Shown: positions 9,816 to 17,579 of the stretch, one piece after another
How positions within the stretch are numbered: position 1 is the first letter of the stretch
Layout: each line of letters opens with the position of its first letter
DNA from: an uncultured Porphyromonadaceae bacterium
GTDB lineage: Bacteria; Bacteroidota; Bacteroidia; Bacteroidales; Muribaculaceae
Direction of reading: 5' to 3'
DNA: 64,000 nucleotides
Assembly (NCBI GenBank): GCA_947175545.1
Contig: CAMWNI010000001.1
Span: 186,001 to 250,000, forward strand
Program-made: the position numbers and the translations under genes
The notes under the pieces: generated by a model
Seen by the model: only the letters and a program-made list of their open reading frames with translations
Told to the model about the DNA's origin: nothing
Database searches by the model: none

Positions 9816-10943
9816 ATGAAAAAATACATCATAGCAGGCATCCTTGCCCTCACAGCCCTTGCGGCCGCAGCACAGGAATCATCCAGTTCGGCAGTAATGA
9901 CCCGAGGAAACCGAACCCGTCCGGGCCAGAAGTCCGAACAGGCCGGACCCGCAGTCTCAGCCCGCCTACAACAGCAGCTCGACGCGACGGCCGACGACCC
10001 CTCGCGCCCTGACGCCTCCGTAAAATACATGCGCGTGATTTACCGCGAACTCGACCTGGCCAAGGAAGACAAAAACGCACCCCTCTACTTCCCCGAAGAC
10101 CTCGTTGACGGACAGGAAAACCTTTTCCGTATAATGTTCCGCCTGCTTGCCGAAAACAAAATCCCCGCTTATGAATTTCTTGACGGTCGCGAAGAGTTTA
10201 CCGACGCTCGGCGGGTCAAGATGGCCGACATCCTCTCCCGATTCTCAATCATGGGAACGCCGGCCAAAGGCTCGTCCGAAAAAAATCCCCTCTGGGATAT
10301 CGACCCCATTGACGTCCCGACCAATGAGGTGCTTAAATATTACATAATCGAACGCTGGGTGTTCGACAATCGCTCGAACTCAATGAAAACAGTCGTTGAG
10401 GCTATATGCCCCGTAATCGTCGCCGACGAAACATCTGAAATTGCCGGCAACTCACCAATGTTCTGGATGAAGATGGCCGACCTCAAGCCCTACCTTCGCC
10501 AGCAATATATCTTTACGGACGACGACAACAACCTCGCCCTCCATACTTACGACGACTTCTTCACCCTCAACATGTACAAGGGCGACATCTACAAAACCCG
10601 CAACCTGCGCAACCGCACCCTCGCTCAGATTCACGCCGGCGACCCTGACGACCTCAAGCGCGCCCAGGACTCTATCCAGAACCGGCTCGACCACTATGCC
10701 GACAACCTCTGGGTGCCAACCCGCGAGGAACTCCGCGCCCGCCGCGAAGCGGCCGACAGCACCTTAGTGGACACCAATGCTGACGCCAAACCCGTAAAAT
10801 CATCGGCACGCAAATCTCGCTCGGAGCGCACGAAACGGAGCGAAAAAGCGTCAACCCGCACAAAGGTGAAGCGCGAAAAGACCCCCAAGCAGTCATCGCC
10901 CGCATCATCTGCAACCCGCTCCGTCCGCAACCGCCGCAAATAA
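9816..10943 (+). CDS. gldN: GldN/PorN T9SS periplasmic ring protein
   Basis: Periplasmic partner of GldK. Signal peptide at residues 1-20 (ALAAAAQ). The conserved central domain contains YMRVIYRELDL, NAPLYFPE, NLFRIMFRLLA, IERWVFDNRSN and the DDFFTLNMYKGDIYKTRNL segment. The last 60 residues are a Lys/Arg/Ser-rich basic tail beyond the conserved domain, an extension I do not consider essential to the family. Last structural T9SS gene before porX, 28 bp downstream. Confidence 0.94.
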   Translation: MKKYIIAGILALTALAAAAQESSSSAVMTRGNRTRPGQKSEQAGPAVSARLQQQLDATADDPSRPDASVKYMRVIYRELDLAKEDKNAPLYFPEDLVDGQENLFRIMFRLLAENKIPAYEFLDGREEFTDARRVKMADILSRFSIMGTPAKGSSEKNPLWDIDPIDVPTNEVLKYYIIERWVFDNRSNSMKTVVEAICPVIVADETSEIAGNSPMFWMKMADLKPYLRQQYIFTDDDNNLALHTYDDFFTLNMYKGDIYKTRNLRNRTLAQIHAGDPDDLKRAQDSIQNRLDHYADNLWVPTREELRARREAADSTLVDTNADAKPVKSSARKSRSERTKRSEKASTRTKVKREKTPKQSSPASSATRSVRNRRK

Positions 10944-10971
10944 TTCCTAATTTCTAATTCCCTTCTGCTGA

Positions 10972-12513
10972 TTGAAAAAAATTCTTTGGGTCGACGACGA
11001 AATCGACCTCCTCAAACCTCACATAATTTTCCTCAAAGGAAAAGGCTATGACGTCCTTACCGTTAACAACGGCAGGGACGCCATTGATATGGCCGCCGAA
11101 AACAGGCCGGACCTCATCTTCCTCGACGAAAACATGCCCGGTCTATCCGGTCTTGAAACCCTCTCCCGCATAAAACAGATTCTGCCCCTCACCCCCGTAA
11201 TCATGATTACAAAGAACGAAGAAGAAGGGGTCATGGACCAGGCCGTCGGTCAAAAAATAGCCGACTATCTCATCAAACCGGTCAACCCGAGCCAGATTCT
11301 GCTCTCTATCAAGAAAAACCTGCACGCTGACGACCTCGTCTCTCGCCAGACATCCGGCGACTACCGGTCTGAATTCATGAAGATCGCCGACGAAATTGCC
11401 TGCTGCAACACCTTTGCCGACTGGCAGAAACTCTACTCCAGACTCGTCTACTGGGAAATCGAACTCGCTGCCTCTGCCTCTGAAATGGCCGATATGCTCG
11501 CCATGCAGCAGCAGGAAGCAAATGCCGCCTTCGCCCGGTGGGTAAAACTGAACTACGAAGGCTGGATGAAACCTGACGCCTCTCGCCCTCTGATGAGTCC
11601 TGACGTATTTCGCTCAAAAGTATTCCCGTTGATTGACAACGGCGAAAAAATATTCTTCATCCTGATTGACAACTTCCGCCTTGACCAGTGGAAAACAATC
11701 GCACCCATCCTTGCCGAAATCTTCTCCATCGAAGAAAACACTTACTGCTCCATCCTCCCGACCGCGACCCAGTATGCCCGAAACGCTATCTTCTCCGGCC
11801 TCATGCCCCTCGAAATCGAACGCATGTTCCCGGAACTATGGGTGGACGAAGACGACGAACAAGGAAAGAACCTCAACGAATCCCCCCTGATTCAGACACA
11901 ATTCGAGCGCTTCCGCCGCCATGGCGTAAAATTCTCTTACAACAAAATCAACGACTCCGTCGCCGGCGAAAAACTCATCCGCGAACTTACCAACCTCCGA
12001 GACAACGACCTAAACGTAGTCGTCCTAAACTTCATCGACATGCTATCGCATGCACGAACCGAATCGAAAATGATTCGCGAACTCGCTGCAAATAACGCGG
12101 CTTACCGCTCCCTGACCGAATCCTGGTTCCGACACTCGTCCGCGCTCGACCTCTTCAAGAAAATCGCATCGCTCGGCTTCAAAATCATACTCACAACGGA
12201 CCATGGCACTATAAGGGTCGACAACCCCGTAAAAGTTGTTGGCGACCGAAACACGAACACCAACCTCCGCTACAAACTTGGCAAAAACCTCAGCTACAAC
12301 CCTCGTCAGGTGTTCGAAATCAAACGGCCTCAGCAATTCGGACTCCCCGCCCCAAACGTCAGCACGACATACATCTTCGCAACCGGCCGTGACTTCTTCG
12401 CCTACCCCAACAACTACAACTACTACGTCCAATACTACACTGACACCTTCCAACACGGCGGCATTTCCCTCGAAGAAATGCTCATCCCGCTGATTACCCT
12501 CTCACCGAAATAA
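10972..12513 (+). CDS. porX: PorX-type response regulator with PglZ (alkaline phosphatase-like) domain
   Basis: PorX is the regulator of T9SS genes and function, working with the histidine kinase PorY and an ECF sigma factor; neither partner is in this window. Receiver domain residues 1-125: acidic pair Asp8-Asp9, phospho-acceptor Asp52 (LIFLDENMPG), conserved Lys in LIKPVNP. A helical linker follows, then the PglZ domain (about 200-513), with LIDNFRLDQW and TTDHGTIRVDNP as metal-binding parts. The start is TTG at 10972, the only start that preserves the receiver motif MKKILWVDDE. Location directly after gldN suggests co-expression with the machinery it controls. Confidence 0.93.
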   Translation: MKKILWVDDEIDLLKPHIIFLKGKGYDVLTVNNGRDAIDMAAENRPDLIFLDENMPGLSGLETLSRIKQILPLTPVIMITKNEEEGVMDQAVGQKIADYLIKPVNPSQILLSIKKNLHADDLVSRQTSGDYRSEFMKIADEIACCNTFADWQKLYSRLVYWEIELAASASEMADMLAMQQQEANAAFARWVKLNYEGWMKPDASRPLMSPDVFRSKVFPLIDNGEKIFFILIDNFRLDQWKTIAPILAEIFSIEENTYCSILPTATQYARNAIFSGLMPLEIERMFPELWVDEDDEQGKNLNESPLIQTQFERFRRHGVKFSYNKINDSVAGEKLIRELTNLRDNDLNVVVLNFIDMLSHARTESKMIRELAANNAAYRSLTESWFRHSSALDLFKKIASLGFKIILTTDHGTIRVDNPVKVVGDRNTNTNLRYKLGKNLSYNPRQVFEIKRPQQFGLPAPNVSTTYIFATGRDFFAYPNNYNYYVQYYTDTFQHGGISLEEMLIPLITLSPK

Positions 12514-12559
12514 AACCGGACGCAAACACTCCGGCGGAGGCCAACTCAATCCTCCGCCA

Positions 12560-13456
12560 TCACCCGTCAAACCGGTTCTCGAGAAATTGACGGACAAGCG
12601 CCTTCCCCTCCGGACTGAACTGGTCAAGCGAATTCACACAGAAAAACTTCGCTCCGGCCTTCGCGGCAATCTCCGGATGGGCCGGCTCTATGTAAATCAG
12701 CACCGGCCTGTGGTCCCTGACATCCGAACCACACAAAAGATACTGCAACTCCTGCGGATTAAACTGCTCCGCGCTGCGGAAACGATGGCTGATATTGCTA
12801 ACCAGCGACTCCGGATGCTCCCTGAACCAACGCTCAAGAACGTCGCGCCGGATTCCGTGCGGAACGTGCTGCAGACGGTAAAACTCGCTCAGACCCAACT
12901 CAAGGGCCGCGTTCAACATGCCATCTCTGAACTTAACCTTCCGGTGGCGCGGACTCCTGACGCGCTCCCAAAGGCGACCCAGGCGCGCCGTCAGCGTCGA
13001 ATGTCGGTAACCGTAAACAACCGGACGCCCCTCGGAATCAAAAAAATCCGCCGGCTCAACCGGATTGATAAACGCAAAATCATCATTCAGATAAATATAA
13101 CGGTCGCTCAGACCCGGAATCCTCCAGAGCATCGTCTCAATCGTGCGGCTGTTAAACGTCGGAAGATACTGCTCATAGCCTCTGAAAATAACCTTATGGT
13201 CAATAATCTCAACCGGAATCCTATCAGTCCTGACCTGCGGATTCTGACCGTCTGTCACAATAAAAATCTTCCTGACCCAGGGTGCGAAACGCTCAATTGA
13301 GCGCACACACCAGTGAATCTCGCCATCGGCCGCATAGCGCGTCGCCCCGGCTACATCATCATGAGTCTCGACGGCCGTTCCCGTCGCGTAGGCACGGCGT
13401 TTTGCCGCAAGCCGCGGGTCATCCCCGTCAACCCAGGTTATGACAACATCAATCAT
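12560..13456 (-). CDS. Stealth-family sugar-phosphate transferase
   Basis: Stealth proteins transfer hexose-1-phosphate to capsular or surface glycans. Conserved region 1 is at the N-terminus (IDVVITWVDGDDP). Region 2 shows FAPWVRKIFIVTDGQNP and, near residue 115, RYIYLNDDFAFINPVEPADF, holding the catalytic acidic residues. RDVLERWFREHPES near residue 200 fits region 3. Last gene of a minus-strand operon, overlapping the TIGR02757 gene by 8 bp. A second, distinct Stealth gene lies upstream in the same operon (15591-16544). The substrate is not readable from sequence. Confidence 0.88.
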   Translation of the reverse strand: MIDVVITWVDGDDPRLAAKRRAYATGTAVETHDDVAGATRYAADGEIHWCVRSIERFAPWVRKIFIVTDGQNPQVRTDRIPVEIIDHKVIFRGYEQYLPTFNSRTIETMLWRIPGLSDRYIYLNDDFAFINPVEPADFFDSEGRPVVYGYRHSTLTARLGRLWERVRSPRHRKVKFRDGMLNAALELGLSEFYRLQHVPHGIRRDVLERWFREHPESLVSNISHRFRSAEQFNPQELQYLLCGSDVRDHRPVLIYIEPAHPEIAAKAGAKFFCVNSLDQFSPEGKALVRQFLENRFDG

Positions 13457-14237
13457 TTTCCCTTTTTACGAGGCCTCCTTCCTCTCCAATACCAAAAAGC
13501 GCGAAATCGAACCATGTCGGGTCCTCAGGGCGCAACTCCCTCAGACGTTCCGTGATCTCAACGGCCGTCCGGCGGTCATTGGCCTTGCGTGAAGTCAGGC
13601 CGAGCGCCCTCGACGTGTTCCCGACATGCACGTCAAGCGGAATGAAAAGCTGCGATGGCCTCAGCGAATCCCAGACTCCGAGGTCAACAACCCCAAGGTC
13701 CTTTCTGACAAGCCACCTGAGTGCCATGTTAAGCCTTTTCAGCGCCGAACTCTCAAGTGCCAGTGGCAGACACCGCGAATCGTCCCGGCCGCCGTTAGCG
13801 GCCGCCATCTGTGCGTTCAGCGACGCAGCAAGCGACCAGGCAGGAGCCTCGCTTGCTGCGGCTCCCGATCTCTCACAAAACTCATCCAGACTGCCGTACT
13901 TGCTATAAATTTTGCGCAGGCCCCTGCACAAATGTTTCAGATTCCGACCAAAAAACGTCCTATGAACGTTCTGCTCGTCCGAAATCGCCTCAAACTCCCC
14001 CTCCGCAACCCAGCGAGCCGGCTGATTGTCCATCCAGCCCAGCAGACGCTCTATGTCGCGACAGATCATCTTCCTGTTGCCCCAGGCCAGATGTGAAGCC
14101 AGCAGCGCAGCAATCTCTATATCGGCCTTCGTGGAGAAGCGACGCGGAAACTGCACGGGGTCTGACGCAACAAATTCCGGACAGTGGATGCGCGCAGCCT
14201 CCCGCTCGAGCAGTTCGGCAATCTCCGGTTTAACCAT
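13449..14237 (-). CDS. TIGR02757 (DUF2400) family protein
   Basis: Conserved Bacteroidetes/Proteobacteria family of unknown biochemical function. Recognised by the order of motifs: PVQFPRRFSTKADIEIAALL, LASHLAWGNRKMICRDIERL, FFGRNLKHLCRGLRKIY, then LGVVDLGVWD, PLDVHVGNTSRALGL and the C-terminal WFDFALFGIG. I chose the ATG at 14237 (MVKPEIAELL), 8 bp before the ribH stop; an in-frame ATG at 14261 would add eight residues inside ribH. The co-location with envelope genes is not informative about its role. Confidence 0.85.
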   Translation of the reverse strand: MVKPEIAELLEREAARIHCPEFVASDPVQFPRRFSTKADIEIAALLASHLAWGNRKMICRDIERLLGWMDNQPARWVAEGEFEAISDEQNVHRTFFGRNLKHLCRGLRKIYSKYGSLDEFCERSGAAASEAPAWSLAASLNAQMAAANGGRDDSRCLPLALESSALKRLNMALRWLVRKDLGVVDLGVWDSLRPSQLFIPLDVHVGNTSRALGLTSRKANDRRTAVEITERLRELRPEDPTWFDFALFGIGEEGGLVKREND

Positions 14238-14709
14238 AATTTTCTTCGACGTTGCGCGCAAAATGAATCATCGCCAGGGCCGTCTCTGCCCCCTCGACGC
14301 CCTTATGGCCCGCAACGCCTCCGCAGCGGTCAAGCGCCTGCTGCTCCGTCAGAACCGTCAGCACACTGAAAATCACCGGTATCGGGCCGTCCGTATTCAG
14401 CGACGTAATGCCCTGAGTGACGCTGGAGCATACATAGTCGAAATGAGGCGTATCTCCCTTGATGACACAGCCGCACACAATAATGGCATCAAACTGCTCC
14501 GTGTCCGCAAGGCGCTGAGCCGCAAACGTCAGCTCAACAGCTCCGGGTACCTTAAACTGAACTGCCTCGGCCCCCTTGGCCTCAAGCGTGTGAACTGCGC
14601 CAAGCGCCAGGCGGTCAGTAATGTGCGCATTCCAGTCCGTACTGATAACCGCAACTCTCATATCCGAGCAATCGCCCGCAATTTCACTCTTAACGTATCC
14701 TTTTTGCAT
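14230..14709 (-). CDS. ribH: 6,7-dimethyl-8-ribityllumazine synthase
   Basis: Penultimate step of riboflavin synthesis: condenses the ribityl-aminouracil with dihydroxybutanone phosphate. Family motifs: STDWNAHITDRL near residue 27, the substrate site VPGAVELTFAAQRL, and VCGCVIKGDTPHFDYVCSS followed by GPIPVIFSVLT. Length 159 aa is typical. Other rib genes are absent here; it sits in a cell-surface operon, 21 bp after the acyltransferase. Confidence 0.95.
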   Translation of the reverse strand: MQKGYVKSEIAGDCSDMRVAVISTDWNAHITDRLALGAVHTLEAKGAEAVQFKVPGAVELTFAAQRLADTEQFDAIIVCGCVIKGDTPHFDYVCSSVTQGITSLNTDGPIPVIFSVLTVLTEQQALDRCGGVAGHKGVEGAETALAMIHFARNVEENYG

Positions 14710-14730
14710 CGAAAATCTTATTCTTTTAGT

Positions 14731-15618
14731 TTAATTCTGTAATTTTTTCTTTCTTTTCCATCGGTTATGGCTCCACAGCCAGAAACGCGGGTCGCGCTTT
14801 ATTGTCTCCTCAAGCATTTTCAGATAACTCCGCGTAACCGGAAACTCCGCGCCGTCCGTAAGTGGCTCTATGCGCTTGAACGTCAACCGATAATTGCCTC
14901 GCGAAGGCTTCTCGACGTCCAGATAAAAAAACGCCGCGCCTACGCGGTCGCCAATCGTCTCTCCGCCGGTAACGTAGGGCGTATCCAGCCCCATGAACGT
15001 CGTCCAGTGCGGAAGGGCGCGCGTAAACGGACGCTGGTCGGCAATAAACCCGCATATAAAATGCCCTCCGTCACGCTCAATCTCAAACAGTCGTCTGACT
15101 GTACGCGCCATTGGTATGCTCTCCGACCCGAAACGGCTGCGGATTGTCAGCATGACCTGATCCATAATCTTGTTGCTCAGCGGATGGTAAATCTGACACG
15201 ACACAACAGGCTCGCTGATGTGTCTCATAACCGCCGGAACCCACTCCCAGTTGCCGTAATGGCCAAGCATGACAACAACTGACTGTCCGCCGCGGATTGC
15301 CTCATCAACGCCCTCCGTGCCGTAAACCTTTATCCGACGGTCTGCCTCCTCATCGCTGATGTGCAGAAGCTTGACCGCCTCAATGAAAACGTCACACAAA
15401 TGTCGGTAAAATCCCCGCTCATACATTGCCAGCTCCCGTTCCGAAGCATCCGGAAGAGCCTTGCGCAGATTTCCCCTAACCATTTTGCGCCGATAGCGCA
15501 CAACATAGAACAACACAAAAAACGCAATGTCACTAAGAATGTAAAGAACCCTCAGTGGCAAATGCGCAACAGCCCTCAACAGGCCTATGGTCAACTTGTA
15601 ACCCGTCGAATTATCCAT
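14731..15618 (-). CDS. LpxL/HtrB-like lysophospholipid (lipid A) acyltransferase
   Basis: Inner-membrane acyltransferase that adds a secondary acyl chain to lipid A or a related lipid. An N-terminal membrane helix (about residues 20-40, VLYILSDIAFFVLFYVV) is followed by YRRKMVRGNLRKALPDAS, typical of the family. The catalytic HX4E motif is HYGNWEW near residue 118. GFIADQRP and FFYLDVEKP follow at normal distances. Length 295 aa fits. The start overlaps the end of the upstream Stealth gene by 28 bp. Confidence 0.9.
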   Translation of the reverse strand: MDNSTGYKLTIGLLRAVAHLPLRVLYILSDIAFFVLFYVVRYRRKMVRGNLRKALPDASERELAMYERGFYRHLCDVFIEAVKLLHISDEEADRRIKVYGTEGVDEAIRGGQSVVVMLGHYGNWEWVPAVMRHISEPVVSCQIYHPLSNKIMDQVMLTIRSRFGSESIPMARTVRRLFEIERDGGHFICGFIADQRPFTRALPHWTTFMGLDTPYVTGGETIGDRVGAAFFYLDVEKPSRGNYRLTFKRIEPLTDGAEFPVTRSYLKMLEETIKRDPRFWLWSHNRWKRKKKLQN

Positions 15619-16544
15619 CGTTCAAACTCCTTTCGCTGCTCTTCCGAAGCGCGGTCAAGCGAACTGATGCAGCCAAGGCGCAGCCTCTTGTTGCAATCCG
15701 CCCGCCTGAGCCTCTCCGTCAGATATTCCGGACGCGAAGCAAGCGGCTTCAAAAACAGATTCGTATCCTCGTTGTCAATTCTAAGGCGTCCCTCGCGCTC
15801 GGCAAGCATCGTACACAAAACGTGAGTCGAAAACTGCTGCGACTCCCTGAACTTCGGAGCCGCATTTGCGCGCATCGCATCCTTATGCGACTCAAAAAAA
15901 CGCTCGAGAAGTTCCCGGTCCTGAGCAAGCGGACTGTGATAATAATAAACAAAATGGCGCGTACCGAGCAGTTTTGCCGTAGCAATCATCGGCGTCTTGA
16001 AACCCTGGGCGGGCTTGCCGTCGCGGCCACGACGGAACTTCTCGGCAACCTGAGCGACAATCAGCGGAAGCCGCCGCCCGTGAACAATCAGCCTGTCGCC
16101 GTCAAACCAGTCCTCAGGCTTCATCGGCGCCATCACAAACATATCGTCGTTAAAATATATATACCGGCGGCTCAATCCCGGAATACGCCATATCAGGGTC
16201 TCAATCGACAGACTGTTAAACACCGGAATCAAATCATCCATTCCGCGGTAAATAACACTATGGTCAACAACCTCAACCGGAATCGGATTCTCAAAATGCT
16301 CCATCGTCAGCCGCAACTGAGGCGTGGGGTCCTGACGGTCCGTAACAATAAAAATGCGCCTTATCCAGGGCATGAACCGATTAATCGAAGCGACACTCCA
16401 GCTAAGTTCGCCGAGAGCCGCATAACGAGTATCGCCGCCAACCTCATCCGCCGTCAGTCTCGAGTCCCGTCCGAGAACCTCGTCCTTGCGGCGCCTGAAT
16501 TCCGGGTCTGACCCGTCAACCCATAGCAGAACCGCGTCAATCAT
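15591..16544 (-). CDS. Stealth-family sugar-phosphate transferase (second copy)
   Basis: Same architecture as the gene at 12560-13456 but clearly diverged. Region 1: IDAVLLWVDGSDPEFRRRKD. Then FMPWIRRIFIVTDRQDP and region 2 RRYIYFNDDMFVMAPMKPED with the acidic catalytic residues, followed by LIVHGRRLP. A C-terminal region after residue 180 (YYYHSPLAQDRELLERFFES) matches the region 3 pattern. It overlaps the upstream glycosyltransferase by 4 bp (ATGA), so the two are translationally coupled and probably build the same glycan. Confidence 0.88.
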   Translation of the reverse strand: MIDAVLLWVDGSDPEFRRRKDEVLGRDSRLTADEVGGDTRYAALGELSWSVASINRFMPWIRRIFIVTDRQDPTPQLRLTMEHFENPIPVEVVDHSVIYRGMDDLIPVFNSLSIETLIWRIPGLSRRYIYFNDDMFVMAPMKPEDWFDGDRLIVHGRRLPLIVAQVAEKFRRGRDGKPAQGFKTPMIATAKLLGTRHFVYYYHSPLAQDRELLERFFESHKDAMRANAAPKFRESQQFSTHVLCTMLAEREGRLRIDNEDTNLFLKPLASRPEYLTERLRRADCNKRLRLGCISSLDRASEEQRKEFERWIIRRVTS

Positions 16545-17374
16545 ACAATCTCGTCAAAGCGCTCCGGAATGGTGACAATAAACTTAATGCCTAACGTCGT
16601 CGGCTTATTGACCGCAAAAATCGGTCGCAAAAAACGCTGCATCGTCCTGACGCGCCCAACCGTGTCGTCCCACTTCTGCGGCTTCAGGCGGTTAACCTCC
16701 GCAATTGCGCGCTGGCGCTTCAACTGATGGCGTGACCAGCCGCCCTTGACTCGGGCCGGATCAGCCGAAATCTCTTTAAGTTTGTCAAGGTCGGCCGCCC
16801 CGAAATGAAACAGATAAAGCCCGTCCACAATATGGAAATTCCGCCCCTTCACGCGATGAAATCCGCTGCCCCACGTAACCGGCTCAGTGATGACCGAGGG
16901 CTTCGTATAGCGCGAATAAAGCCATCCGCGGTGACGCTGCGACAAAAACGGCCGGCCGAAATCCAGCTTCGGCTCCGATTCCAGATGCTGAATAACATCC
17001 ACCCCAAGCGGCGAATAACAATCACGCTTCGGCTGACGCTCAAGCAATTCGCGCAACGAAACGCCCAGCCGGGGATCAACAACAAGATACTCGTCCGCAT
17101 CCGTCCCGATTACCATATCCGCACCGGCCTTCAGCAACGCCGCAGCCTTCGCCGACAGGAAACGCGACCGGGCCTTCTCGGTCGAAACCACCTGACCTCG
17201 CATCTTCTCGCAAAGTTCCGTATGCGTACCCTTGCAGAAATCAGGTATCTCCTGGTCCGTACCGTCGAAATAGATATAAAGATTCTCCGGACCGAGTTCG
17301 CGGCCATAATACTCAACCCAACGTTTCAGAAAAACGTCGTTCCTAACCATCGTTATTGCCTTTATATCTTTCAT
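16541..17374 (-). CDS. Glycosyltransferase family 2-like protein
   Basis: First gene of the surface-glycan operon. The N-terminus KAITMVRNDVFLKRWVEYYG is characteristic of the Glyco_tranf_2_4 group, which lacks the long signal of classical GT2 enzymes. IGTDADEYLVVDP near residue 93 supplies a DxD-like metal site. The start is firm: ATG at 17374 lies only 4 bp downstream of a TAAGTTTG box, so the mRNA may be leaderless. Donor and acceptor sugars are not known. Confidence 0.82.
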   Translation of the reverse strand: MKDIKAITMVRNDVFLKRWVEYYGRELGPENLYIYFDGTDQEIPDFCKGTHTELCEKMRGQVVSTEKARSRFLSAKAAALLKAGADMVIGTDADEYLVVDPRLGVSLRELLERQPKRDCYSPLGVDVIQHLESEPKLDFGRPFLSQRHRGWLYSRYTKPSVITEPVTWGSGFHRVKGRNFHIVDGLYLFHFGAADLDKLKEISADPARVKGGWSRHQLKRQRAIAEVNRLKPQKWDDTVGRVRTMQRFLRPIFAVNKPTTLGIKFIVTIPERFDEIV

Positions 17375-17378
17375 ACCG

Positions 17379-17386
17379 CAAACTTA
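17379..17386 (-). promoter_or_regulatory. Bacteroidetes -7 box, possibly leaderless, for the surface-glycan operon
   Basis: Read on the minus strand the box is TAAGTTTG, matching TAnnTTTG. The start codon of the glycosyltransferase follows after only 4 bases (cggt). A transcription start 4-7 bases past the box would fall on or inside the ATG. Confidence 0.6.
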
Positions 17387-17470
17387 CGAAAATTTTCCGA
17401 AAATAAAAGCCGTAACCCGATAAAATCTCGCCTCCCTCTCCGCTCGTCACAAAGACTGCGCTCTTAATAC

Positions 17471-17506
17471 AAAAAAAATGGGCAGCGACATCTCGTCGTG
17501 GCCCAT
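17471..17506 (-). terminator. Rho-independent terminator after the PpiD-like gene
   Basis: On the minus strand ATGGGC pairs with GCCCAT, enclosing a second helix CGAC/GTCG, and is followed by eight T. It lies 74 bp beyond the stop of the 17580-19616 gene and before the promoter of the glycan operon. Confidence 0.85.
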
Positions 17507-17579
17507 CTTAGGGATGTTTTTGGGGAATTGTTGTGTAATTTGGTAATGTTACTTGTTTTGCTTATTGCTTTTGTTGTGC

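Noticed and set aside
12587-17467. Long plus-strand open frames across 12.6-17.5 kb
   Set aside because: They are Arg/Asn-rich shadows opposite well-supported minus-strand genes (Stealth, ribH, acyltransferase, glycosyltransferase) and show no domain.
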